Shown here: positions 55,401-64,000 of the stretch, in pieces
Position numbering within the stretch: the stretch's first letter is position 1
Layout of the letters: every line of letters begins with the position of its first letter
Source of the DNA: Miscanthus floridulus
Taxonomy: Eukaryota; Streptophyta; Magnoliopsida; Poales; Poaceae
Length of the DNA stretch: 64,000 bases
Assembly: GCF_019320115.1 (NCBI RefSeq)
Contig: NC_089587.1
Location: 108,735,158-108,799,157, forward strand
Direction of reading: 5' to 3'
Notes under the pieces: model-generated
Told to the model about the DNA's origin: nothing
Database searches by the model: none
Seen by the model: only the letters and a program-made list of their open reading frames with translations
Program-made: the position numbers and the translations under genes

Positions 55401-56350
55401 CAGGTCCTGGGCTGAAGAAGCGACAGCCTCTACCAAGGCCCTGGCTGGGCAGCTAGGGGCGAAGCAGGGTGCGCACCTGCTGGTGAAAGGCCCCTGGCAG
55501 AGGCCCTCAAGGTAGCCGAGACCTCTCTGACCGAGGCTATGATCTGGAAGGGAGAGGTCGAGGGTGAGTCCTATTCTCCTTGTTTCATTTGTTTCTCTTA
55601 TGTTCGACTCCTAACTTCTTGGTGTGATGCAGAGCTAGAGAAAGAGGCCTCCAGGGCGGCCGAGGCTTCTCGGGTCGAGGTCCAGGGCTGGAAGGAGAAA
55701 GCCGAGGCCTCTCAGGTTGAGGCCCAGCGCTGGAAGGAGAAATCCGAGGGTGAGTCCCATGGGCCTCCACCCCTATTTGGCTTGTTTTCCTTTGCGCTTA
55801 ACCCCATTCTGTTTGTTTTGGCACAGAGTTGGGGAATGAGGTCACCCGGGTCATTGAGGCTTCCGTCGCGGTGCAGGCGGTGCTCGTTGCCGAGATCGGG
55901 GAGCACAACACGCTGCAAAGTGCCGCCTGTACCGTGTGCGAGGCCCTGGAGGCTGAGGGGGCCCAGTCAGGCAGCTCCCTTAGGAGCCGCTTGGTCACGT
56001 TGAGCGGCCAAGTGCGCGAGTGACTTCAGGGAGCGCTGCACGCGGGCATCAAACGTGCCCTAGCCGTCGTCTCCTCGCAGTACTCTAGCGTCGACCTCGA
56101 GGCCGTCAGTGATGGCTACGTCTTGCTAGAGGACAACGAGGAGGCCAACGAGGAGGTCGCGAAGCTGATGGAGGCGACTGAGGGCCCCGGCACAGCGCTG
56201 GCCAAGCTGTTTGAAGAGGAGGTGGTCCCCCCACGCCGTCCGCCAATGCTGGAGACCCTGAGCCTTGATCTGGGCCCAAGAGGCCATGTAAATAAATTAG
56301 GGATTACGTTATCGTATCACAACGCTGGTGGCCATCGAGGCCTTTTTTAA
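52467..56350 (+). pseudogene. Antisense Transposase_28-type gene of the Tat element, spliced
   Basis: Function unknown; the family is annotated 'putative gypsy type transposon domain'. Exon 1 (52467-53381, 305 codons) starts MVGIVVIKADPWGPSDVSVE and has PALPHYYGVELHNFNPNS-like and LHLFRAGHTTK, HWYTSWFYLRNDDGGLPPY and RQRRIFDMRPEEPIEG blocks. TAG codons fall at 52758-52760 and 53088-53090. GT-AG introns are visible at 53382-53466, about 54,094-54,175, 55,055-55,134, 55,566-55,631 and 55,751-55,827. Exon 2 has a TAG near 53.55 kb. Later exons are Ala/Glu-rich and predicted coiled coil (LAKLFEEEVVPPRRP near the end). The frame ends at TAA 56348-56350. Tail-to-tail with integrase, 540 bases apart. 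Confidence 0.75.
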
Positions 56351-56892
56351 AGTACTTGTGCGTCTATGCTTCTTAATTGTTTTTTTATTGTATTTCCGAG
56401 CCTCTGCCCTCTGTCTCATTTCTGAACAAATCTCTTGCAAAAAACTTCCTTGGAGCCTAAGCTGCCCCTTGGGTAAAAGGTGGTGAGGGAGTGCCATAGC
56501 CCGGAGGCATAGGCCATCTCGCGACTCAACCGGCCTTTTGGCCTTAAGACAGTCTTTCGGTCCTTAGGTTTTTTACAATCGATTTGTTAGAGCACGCTAG
56601 AGAGTTTAGCGTGGAATTTTTTTCGAAAAACGACTAAAAAATGGTGCGTGGGACTTAGGGGGGAGTCCCCCCTTCTAGCCCCCGAGGGAGGCTCGGTTCT
56701 ACAGAGGTAGAATCATGTTTTGTTCGAACCCCGCAGTGGGCACCTCTGTAGAGGTGGAGCCGAGTCTCCCTAATGAAGTTATCGAATCGCTAAGGCCCTT
56801 GATGGGCCCGGGGGGTTTCTTGAAAAGTTAGGACAACTAAAGAACACTTCTTAATTGTATTTCGAGAAACAATGTATACAATGTTTGGAAAT

Positions 56893-57981
56893 TTAAGGGT
56901 AAAAGCGATGTAGCTGTTCTATGTTCCAAGCGTTGGTGAGGATTTCGCCCTTCTCGTTGGCTAGCTTGTAGGTTCCGGGCTTCAGCACTTGGGCAACGAT
57001 GTATGGTCCTTCCCATGGCGGGGTCAGCTTGTGGCGGCCCTTGTTGCTCTGCCTTAGCCTCAACGCCAGGTCGCCCACTTTCAGGGCTCGGCTTCGAATG
57101 CACCGGGCTTGATAGCGTCGTAGGGCTTGCTGGTACTTGGCTGAATGTAGCAGCGCAACGTCTTAGGCTTCCTCTAGTTGGTCGAGGGCATCTTCGCGGG
57201 CGGTGCGCTTACTTTGCTCGTTGTAGGCATGTAGCCTCGGGGAACCGTACTCCAAGTCAGTGGGGAGGATGGCCTCGGCTCCGTAGACCAGGAAGAACGG
57301 TGTAAACCCTGTGGCTCGGCTCGAGGTGTTCCTCAGGCTCCAGATTACCGATGGGAGTTCAACAAGCCATTTCTTACTAAATTTCTTCAACCGGTTGTAT
57401 ATTCTTGGCTTGAGGCCTTGTAGGATCATGCCGTTGGCACGCTCTACTTGGTCGTTTGTCCTAGGATGTCCTACGGCCGACCAGGCCACACAGATGTGAT
57501 GATCATCACAGAATGTCAGGAATTTTTGGCCGGTGAATTGTGTCCCATTATCGGTGATGATGGTGTTCGGGATCCCGAACCTATGGATGATGTCAGTGAA
57601 GAACAGCACCGCTTGCTCGAACTTGATTCGATTGATCGGACGAGCCTCGATCCACTTGGAGAACTTATCGATTGCTACCAGCAAATGGGTGAAGCCCCTG
57701 GGGGCCTTTTGCAGAGGCCCAACCATGTCGAGCCCCCACACGGTGAATGGCCATGTGATAGGGATGGTTTGGAGGGCTTGAGCCAGGAGATGCATCTGCC
57801 GTGCGTAGTACTGGCATCCCTCGCAGGAGCGTACGAGCTTGGTGGCGTCAGCAACCGCTATTGGCCAGTAGAACCCTTGGCGGAAGGTGTTTCCGATGAG
57901 TGTCTGAGGTGCCGCATAGTGCCCGTAGGCTCCCACGTGTAAGTCCCAAAGTAGGGTTCGACCTGCCTCGGTGGTGATGCA
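56893..57981 (-). pseudogene. Tat pol: integrase
   Basis: Inserts the cDNA. The zinc-binding domain shows HVGAYGHYAAPQTLI and CEGCQYYARQMH. The catalytic core has WGLDMVGPL (Asp), IITDNGTQFTGQKF (Asp) and NDQVERANGMILQGLK (Glu); relatives have Gly where this has the Asp before Gln. Then SRATGFTPFFLVYGAEAILP. A TGA at 57163-57165 interrupts after DQLEEA, and the same frame continues VGDLALRLRQSNKGRHKLTP, PPWEGPYIVAQVLKPGTYKL (GPY/F) and ends at TAA 56893-56895. The frame is otherwise unbroken. Confidence 0.88.
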
Positions 57982-58704
57982 TCATTGGAGGATGCCAGAT
58001 GGGCTTCGCCTATACAATTTGCCATCACTGAGAATGTAAGTCTTGGCTCGCCGAGCAAGCCATCGAGCTTCGGTCCTATCAGCGGGAAGCTCCCCTCGGA
58101 TGAGGCAATCAAGAAATGGGACTCGCCAGTCCATGCCCTGGTTGGCCTTGGGAGGCTCCGTGCTGACTTCCATGACCTTGGGCTCAGCCAAAGGAGTCTC
58201 GATGACAGAGGGGGCCTCGAGCCCTGCGGGGGGCTCGACCGCTGGGCCCTCTTCCGCTGCCGAGGTGCAGTCGATGGAAGGTTTGTGGAGGTCTCTGGCG
58301 AAGACATTCGGGGGGACCGGGGCCCGCGCCGACACCATCTTTGCCAGTTTGTCCACGGCCTCGTTGAATTTACGCACGATGTGGTTGAGTTCAAGACCGT
58401 CGAAATTGTCTTCAAGGCGACGTACCAGCTTGCAGTACACCTCCATTTTGGGGTCATGGCAGTTCGACTCCTTCATCACTTGATCAACAACGAGCTGTGA
58501 ATCACCCCGTACATCGAGACGCTGTACTCCAAGTTTGATGGCGATCTGTAAGCCATTGACGAGGGCTTCATACTCGGCTGCATTGTTGGAGGTGGCGAAG
58601 TGGAGCCAAATCATGTAGCGCATGTGTACTCCAAGGGGTGAGATGAAGAGTAGGCCCGCGCCTGCCCCGGTCTTCATCAGGGACCCGTCGAAGTACATGG
58701 TCTA
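57982..58704 (-). pseudogene. Tat pol: second (archaeal-type) RNase H
   Basis: The extra RNase H that marks the Tat lineage. MYFDGSLMKTGAGAGL holds the first Asp, SNNAAEYEALVNGLQIA the Glu, LDVRGDSQLVVDQVM the second Asp and FNEAVDKLAKMVSA the last Asp, so the four acidic residues are intact. The segment is bounded by TAG 58702-58704 (before TMYFDG, where relatives have Trp) and TGA 57982-57984. Between it and integrase is a linker with ELPADRTEARWLARRAKTYI and LSDGKLYRRSPSGIL. Confidence 0.85.
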
Positions 58705-60138
58705 GTATTCTGCCTGGACTTGAGCAGGTGGCAGTTGTGTGTTGGTCCATTCTGCCATGAAATCAGCCAAGACCTAAGATTTAATTGCTTTCCGAGGCAC
58801 AAAAGATAGGGCTTCCCCCATGAGTTCGACAGCCCACTTGGCTATCCTACCCGAGGCCTCCCGGTTATGGATTATCTCTCCCAGGGGGAAAGACGACACC
58901 ACGGTCACCCGATGGGACTTGAAGTAGTGATGCAGCTTGCGTCGAGCCAAGATTATGGCGTAGATCAGCTTCTGGATGTGGGGGTAGCGCGTCTTGGTCT
59001 CGGAGAGCACTTCGCTGATGAAGTAAACAGGTCGTTGGACGGGTAGGGTGCGCCCCTCTTCTAGCCTCTCGACCACCACGGCCGCACTGGCCACTTGGGT
59101 TGTGGCGGCGACATAGAGTAAGAGGGCCTCGCCCATGGCTGGAGGTACCAGGACGAGAGGATTGGTGAGCAATGCCTTGAGCTTGGCGAGGGCTTCTTCG
59201 GCCTTGGGGGTCCAAGAAAAGTGTTCCGATCTCCTCAAGAGGCGGTACAGGGGCAAGCCTTTTTCGCTAAGGCACGAGATGAAGCGGCTTAGGGCCGCAA
59301 GGCATCCTATAACCCTCTGTACTCCCTTGAGATCTCGGATTGGCCCCATGTTGTTTATGGCCGAGACCTTCTCCGGGTTGGCCTCGATGCCGTGTTCCGA
59401 GACTATGAATCCTAAGAGCATGCCTCGGGGGACCCCGAAGACACACTTCTCGGGGTTGAGCTTGATACTTTTCTCTCTGAGGCATTTGAAGGCTATCTCC
59501 AAGTCACTGACGAGATCACTGGCCTTTTTGGACTTGACCATGATGTCATCCACGTAGGCCTCGATGGTTCGCCCAATGTGCTCACCAAAGACATGGATCA
59601 TGCACCGTTGGTATGTGGCCCCTGTGTTTCTGAGGCCTAACAGCATAGTCACATAGTAGTACATGCCAAATGGTGTGATGAAAGAAGTCGTGAGCTGGTT
59701 GGACTCTTTCATCTTGATCTGATGGTAACAGGAATACACATCAAGGAAGGATAGGGTTTCACATCCCGCAGTGGAGTCAATGATTTGGTCGATTCAAGGT
59801 AATGGGAAAGGGAATTTTGGACATGCTTTGTTCAGACCGGTGTAGTCTACACACATTCTCCATTTCCCATTTTTCTTCTTAACTAATATAGGATTAGCTA
59901 TCCACTCTGGATGGGACACTTCTTTGATGAATCTAGCCGCCAAAAGCTTCTACACCTCCTCACCGATGGCCCTATGCTTTTCCTTGTCAAACCGGCACAG
60001 GCGCTGCTTCACTGGTCTGGAACTGGCCCAGATGTCCAAGGCGTGCTCGGTGACCTCCCTCGGTATGCTCGGCATGTCCGAGGGACTCCACGCGAACATA
60101 TCGGCATTCGCGCGAAGAAAGTCGATGAGCATGGCTTC
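58705..60138 (-). pseudogene. Tat pol: reverse transcriptase and first RNase H
   Basis: The N-terminal part is FLRANADMFAWSPSDMPSIP. The palm shows FLDVYSCYHQIKM (Gly to Cys compared with the usual YSGYHQI), LLGLRNTGATYQRCM and the catalytic EAYVDDIMVKSKK. The connection and first RNase H domain run through LYVAATTQVASAAVVVE and KLIYAIILARRKLHHYFKSH. Nonsense codons: TAG 59950-59952, TGA 59794-59796 and TAG 58774-58776. All lie in the same frame; no indel detected. The first RNase H, as in other Tat elements, looks weakened relative to the second. Confidence 0.88.
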
Positions 60139-61122
60139 CTATTTGATGTCGAGGGTGGCGCTGATCCTCAGCGCCCGGTCATCGGGGCAGGTGGGGTCGA
60201 CCGGGACGAGTTTGATGGCCTCCGTGGGCTCGAAAGTCCCGGCGTGATGCTTGGAGTTGGGCACCTCGCTACCGAGTTGGTCAAGGTTGACGATGAGGGT
60301 CTCGGCCTCTACGATAGCCTCGGTGTACTCGATGCACTCGACGTCGCAGTCGTATGCATGCTCGTACGTGGACTCGATAGTGATGACACCATTGGGGCCC
60401 AGCATCTTGAGCTTGAGGTACGTGTAGTTGGGGACCGCCATGAACTTGGCATAGCACGGCCGCCCCAGGATGGCGTGGTAGGTTCCCTTGAACCCAACCA
60501 CCTCGAAGGTGAGGACCTCCTTGCGGTAGTTGGAGGGAGTACCGAAGCAGACGGGCAGGTCGATGCGCCCGAGGGGCCGCGTACGTTTCCCCAGCATAAT
60601 GCCATGGAAAGGCGCGGCGTCACCCTGGAGCTGCGACTGGTAGAACTCCAGGAGCTCTAGGGTGTTGGTGTAGAGGATGTTGAGGCCGCTGCCTCTGTCC
60701 GTCAATACCTTAGTGAGCCGGGTGTTGCCGATGATGGGGTTGACGACGAGTGGGTACTGCCTAGGGTTTGGGACATAATCGGGATGGTCGTCCTGATCGA
60801 AGGTGATCGCCTCCCGAGACCAGTTGAGGTACCGGGGAGCGGCCACCTTCACCAAGAAGACCTCCCGGCGCTCCTTCTTCTGCTGGCGTGCCGTGAGGCA
60901 CGCTGAAGGCCCGCCGAAGATCATGAAGGTGTTGTGCACCTTGGGGAACCCATCGTCCCTATCGCCGGCGCCCCTTCTCTTGGCATCGTCATCGGGGAGC
61001 CCGAGCTTGGTGTAATAACACCGGAGCATGGTGCACTCTTTGAGGGCATGCTTCATCGGGCCCTGGTGGTAAGGGCAGGGTTTCTTAAGCATGTCGTCGA
61101 AGAGCCTGGGGCCTCGGGGGCC
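60139..61122 (-). pseudogene. Tat pol: protease with gag C-terminal piece
   Basis: It starts with the CPYHQGPMKHALKECTM Cys/His stretch at the gag end, then MIFGGPSACLTARQQKKERR. The retropepsin region has NTRLTKVLTDRGSGLNILY, where the catalytic motif is DRGS (the sister element has DGGS), LGRIDLPVCFGTPSNYRKEV and YHAILGRPCYAKFMAVPNYT. It ends at TAG 60139-60141. The Gly-to-Arg change next to the catalytic Asp would probably impair the enzyme. Confidence 0.82.
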
Positions 61123-63313
61123 TCAGGGATTCTTGTGCTCTATGGCCGCGACTAAGTCGGCCTCCAGGACTTCTTGCTTGCCCTGGCGACCCTTCTTCTT
61201 TTTCCTGGGGAGGTGGGGAGCCAAGGCCCTGGGGGCCTCGTCCCTCCGCTTCCCCTTGGCATCATTGTCAGGGAAGATGGCCCCAATGGCCTCTTCGCCC
61301 GAGGCGAAGTTGGTGGCGATGTCGAGGAGCACGGTCGCCGAGGTTGGCACGTTCTGGCCCAACTCTCAGACCAGGTCTTGACAGGTGGTGCCGGAGAGGA
61401 AAGCCTGGACAATCTCCGAGTTGCTGACGCTTGGCAATTCGGTGCATTTCTTGGAGAAGCGCCGGATGAAGTCTCAGAGAGACTCGTCCGATGCCTGGCG
61501 ACAACTCTTGAGGTCCCAGGAGTTCCTAGGGTGCACGTATGTGCCCTGAAAGTTCCCGACGAAGACCCTTACCAAGTTGCGCCAGTCGTGGATCTGCGAG
61601 GGAGGGAGGTGTTTGAGCTAGGCTCGCGCTGAGTCTGACAGGAACAATGGGAGCTTGCGGATGATGAGCAGGTCATTGTCCACGCCGCCTAGCTGACAAG
61701 CCAGGCGGTAATCGGCCAGCCAAAGTTCGGGATTGGTCTCGCCGTTGTACTTCGTGAGGTTGGCCGGTTGCCGAAACTGGGCTGGAAAATGAGCAACTCG
61801 AATAGCTTTGCTAAAGACTCGAGGGCCAGGTGGCTCAGGAGAAGGACTGCGGTCCTCCCCACTGTCATAGCGGCCACCTCGGTGCGGATGGTAGCCTCAG
61901 GCGGGCCCCTCGCTGTCATGGCATCGTCGCCTGTCGACCACCTCGTGGTCGCCCTACGCCTCGCGTCGGTTGCTGAGGCGATTGTGCAGCAAGGGGACCC
62001 TGTTGGCTATCGGTGCCTGAGCGGGCTCAGGACGAACTGAGGCCTCCCTATCCTGCCAAGGCAGTGCCGTGGGAAGCTCCAAGGCGTCTTCGCGCCGTCG
62101 GGAGGCGGAACTTTTAGCATGCTGCACCGTGGCGGTCTCGAGGAGATCCCGAAGCTCGCCATGGACCCGTCGCCCCTTTGTGGTAGAAGGCTCGGGCATC
62201 GTTCGGACTAGCATCGCCGCAGCCGCAATGTTTTGGCTAGCGCGATTGAAGATTGGGGGTTGCTCACCCCCTTCGTCATCGTTGATGCGGTGGTGAACAT
62301 TGTGGGCCCTCCACCGGGCTCCTCCGCCATCACCGCGACCTCGCTGCTCTCTGTTCGAGAGTGTCTTGAAGCTGTTGCTGAAGGAGTTGGTCCTGTTCGA
62401 CCTTGGCCTAAAGCTCATAGAGCTGCTCCAGGTCCGGACATCGAAGTTGTGCGGGGTCGGGGTTCTTGTTCCGTGCTGCCGGTGGGACAACGTGTGGAGG
62501 TGTGGCATCGCCTACCCCCTGGCGAAGCAGGGAACGGTTGCCTGCCCCTTCGTCCTCATCGCCTATGCTCGACATCCTGAGTTCGATGTGGAAGCATTCG
62601 CGAGTGGGGTCGTAAGTGCCTTCGTCGTCAGAGTCGGAGTAGTCGAAGCAGTAGTCGCTCGTGGCCAGGAAGTGGCGCATGGCTTTAGGGTCATGAAGTC
62701 TAGAGAAGTCCGCCCTAGCCCACGCCTCGTCCTCCTCCGAGGAGTCAACATGGGTGTGGGTCGAAGTCGTGGTGTCAAAGTCGAGGGCAAAGCGTTGGTG
62801 GCATCCTGAGGGTTCTACGTGAGCACAAGCGTAGGCGGAAGCATAGGTGGTGGTGGCATTTCTCAACCCGAAGGGGTATAGGGATGGTGCCATCACCAAG
62901 CTTTGCTCCGCCGAAGTCGACCCCTTGGGAGGCGGTAGGGCAGAGCTGAATGACGGGGCGTCGTCGCACGCCACCGGCATTTTTCCCATATCCAGGCTCA
63001 GGCTAGATAGGTCCCCAACCAGGGACCTTGTGCCAATAGCTAGGCATGGGATATCGACAGAACGCGGTGCGTCGCCATGAGCTCATGTGGTGTCGGGGTG
63101 GCCCCGCTCGCATCGTGCTTGGTGAGCGCGACGAGAGCGGCCGCCCAGGCGCCGTCTGCGCCTGGGCTACCGGTCGAAGGCGATGTTGTCATCGGTCGGT
63201 GGGGCTCGGGGTGTGAGGAGTACCATATCGTACTCACATCCTAGAGACATGAACTCTAGGCTCCCGAACCAGATCATCGTGCCGAGACGCAGTGGTCGTA
63301 CGGGGTCTGCCAT
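61123..63313 (-). pseudogene. Tat gag
   Basis: The probable start is ATG at 63313-63311 (MADPVRPLRLGTMIWFGSLE), about 40 bases after the primer site. The N-terminal half (62989-62408) is acidic: DYCFDYSDSDDEGTYDP and ECFHIELRMSS. A middle part has FNRASQNIAAAAMLVRTM and HGELRDLLETATVQHAK. The capsid-like core at about 61.69-61.50 kb reads KLPLFLSDSARA, a TAG, then IHDWRNLVRVFVGNFQG. It is followed by a Lys-rich segment (HLPRKKKKGRQGKQEVLEAD) and TGA 61123-61125. The N- and C-terminal halves are in different frames, so at least one indel lies between 62.4 and 61.4 kb. Confidence 0.75.
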
Positions 63314-63351
63314 CTGGAACTCGTTAGGATGATGAAGCTAACACATAGATA

Positions 63352-63369
63352 CCCCTACCTAGCACGCCA
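63352..63369 (-). promoter_or_regulatory. Primer binding site of the large Tat element
   Basis: The minus strand reads TGGCGTGCTAGGTAGGGG, two bases downstream of the LTR end ACCGACA. It differs by a few bases from the TGGCGCGCCAGGTAGGGG I associate with arginine-tRNA priming in RIRE2-type elements. Confidence 0.75.
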
Positions 63370-63371
63370 AC

Positions 63372-64000
63372 TGTCGGTGTTTTGGACCGGTGGGTCCTCA
63401 ACCAACTAGTGAAAATATACTGCGTGCCCCTAATCCCGGATGGTGATGCAAAGAGACACAAGGTTTATACTGGTTCAGGCGATAGATGCCCTACATCCAG
63501 TCTGTGAGATCGATCTTGTATTCCTTGCACCAAAATGCTCATAGTAGGGGGTTACAAGCAGGGCGAGAGAGGGAGCTAGTCCTAGGTCTCTGCGTGGAGC
63601 GGTGTGGGTTGCTTGAGATGTTGATCTCAGGTAGCGGGTAAGCGTGCGCGTTACAGAGCATCAAGTGTGTGTTCATCTATGCCTGAGTGTGTGCGAGAGT
63701 CCGAGTCTGCCTCCTCAGAAATGGCCCTGGTCCCTCCCTTTTATAGTTAAAGGGGGGACAGAGGTGATACATGTGTTAGCTATGTGGCGTCGTGCGAGCA
63801 GAGGCAGCATGTCTGAGCCCTGTAGCCTATTACTGTGGCAGCATGGTCGATGGAGTGATTCTGCCCTTGAAGTGTTGGAGCAACGCGCCGGTCACATCCG
63901 ATCCTGTGCGACGTGGGAGCTCTAGTGATAGCTTGACGTAGGGTCTGGCGGGCGACGTGCCGGTCGCTGTGTGTTGACCGCACGAAATGCCGAGGCTCAG
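63372..64000 (-). repeat. 5' LTR of the large Tat element, truncated by the window
   Basis: A direct repeat of 48670 onward. By eye roughly 6% of compared positions differ over the first 380 bases, and nearly all differences are transitions. It also carries the minus-strand TATA-like CTATAAAAGGGAGG near 63.74 kb. About 770 bases are expected beyond the window. Confidence 0.88.

Larger units (their letters stand above)
48670..64000 (-). mobile_element. Large Tat-lineage Ty3/gypsy element with antisense gene
   Basis: LTRs at 48670-50066 and 63372 to beyond the window (both begin TGTCGGTGTTTTGGACCGG) frame about 13.3 kb of interior on the minus strand. The order from the right is primer site, gag, protease, RT, RNase H, second (archaeal-type) RNase H, integrase. 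A plus-strand intron-containing gene, then a tandem-repeat region and a purine tract, lie between integrase and the 3' LTR. The double RNase H and the antisense ORF next to the 3' LTR are features of the Tat branch (Retand, Grande, Ogre, RIRE2 relatives). Five bases left of the element are GTGAT; the matching copy lies outside the window. Confidence 0.88.

Overview
This window is plant nuclear DNA from a grass, most likely a panicoid of the sorghum/sugarcane/Miscanthus group. That placement is an inference from the repeat families: long-LTR Tekay-type chromoviruses, Tat-lineage gypsy elements with an arginine-tRNA-like primer site, a SIRE-type copia gag, Au-like SINE sequence, grass Stowaway MITEs and PIF/Harbinger. 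Coding exons of one apparently functional host gene are visible, a J-domain (DnaJ) protein at 31.8-33.0 kb on the minus strand. Almost everything else is transposable elements and their debris.

Layout. 1-6.33 kb: 3' half of a Ty3/gypsy Tekay-like chromovirus (+), with RT, RNase H, integrase, chromodomain and a 3.47 kb LTR. 6.34-12.3 kb: a non-autonomous Tat-type gypsy element (-) with degenerate gag and protease but no recognisable RT or integrase, followed by a small solo-LTR-like piece (12.36-12.74 kb). 12.7-24.3 kb: a gene-poor mosaic of MITEs, a composite retroposon with a GC-rich VNTR and poly(A) tail (15.27-16.90 kb), an O-methyltransferase pseudogene (17.7-18.7 kb), a DUF4283-like fragment, microsatellites, a SINE and a CACTA end. 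24.35-28.81 kb: an antisense Tekay-like LTR, apparently solo. 28.9-31.2 kb: unidentified exon-like pieces, MITEs and a 5'-truncated LINE with a 17-bp target duplication. 31.8-33.2 kb: the DnaJ gene. 33.7-36.6 kb: a PIF/Harbinger transposon with a Myb-type ORF and a DDE transposase, both frameshifted. 37.3-37.9 kb: Stowaway MITEs. 38.4-47.3 kb: a probable Helitron (-) split by a complete gag-only copia element (39,190-45,513) with matching 5-bp target duplications.

48.67 kb to the window end: a large Tat-lineage gypsy element on the minus strand (5' LTR at the right, cut by the window edge). It carries gag, protease, RT, two RNase H domains and integrase on the minus strand. On the plus strand, between the integrase and the 3' LTR, it carries an antisense, intron-containing gene of the 'putative gypsy type transposon' (Transposase_28) family with its own TATA-like box. 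A 158-bp tandem array and a 1.19 kb direct duplication lie between that gene and the 3' LTR.

Decay pattern. In the gypsy pol reading frames the breaks are nearly all TAG or TGA codons explicable by single C-to-T or G-to-A changes, with the frame otherwise preserved. The two LTRs of the large Tat element also differ mainly by transitions. This fits mutation of methylated cytosines in silenced elements.
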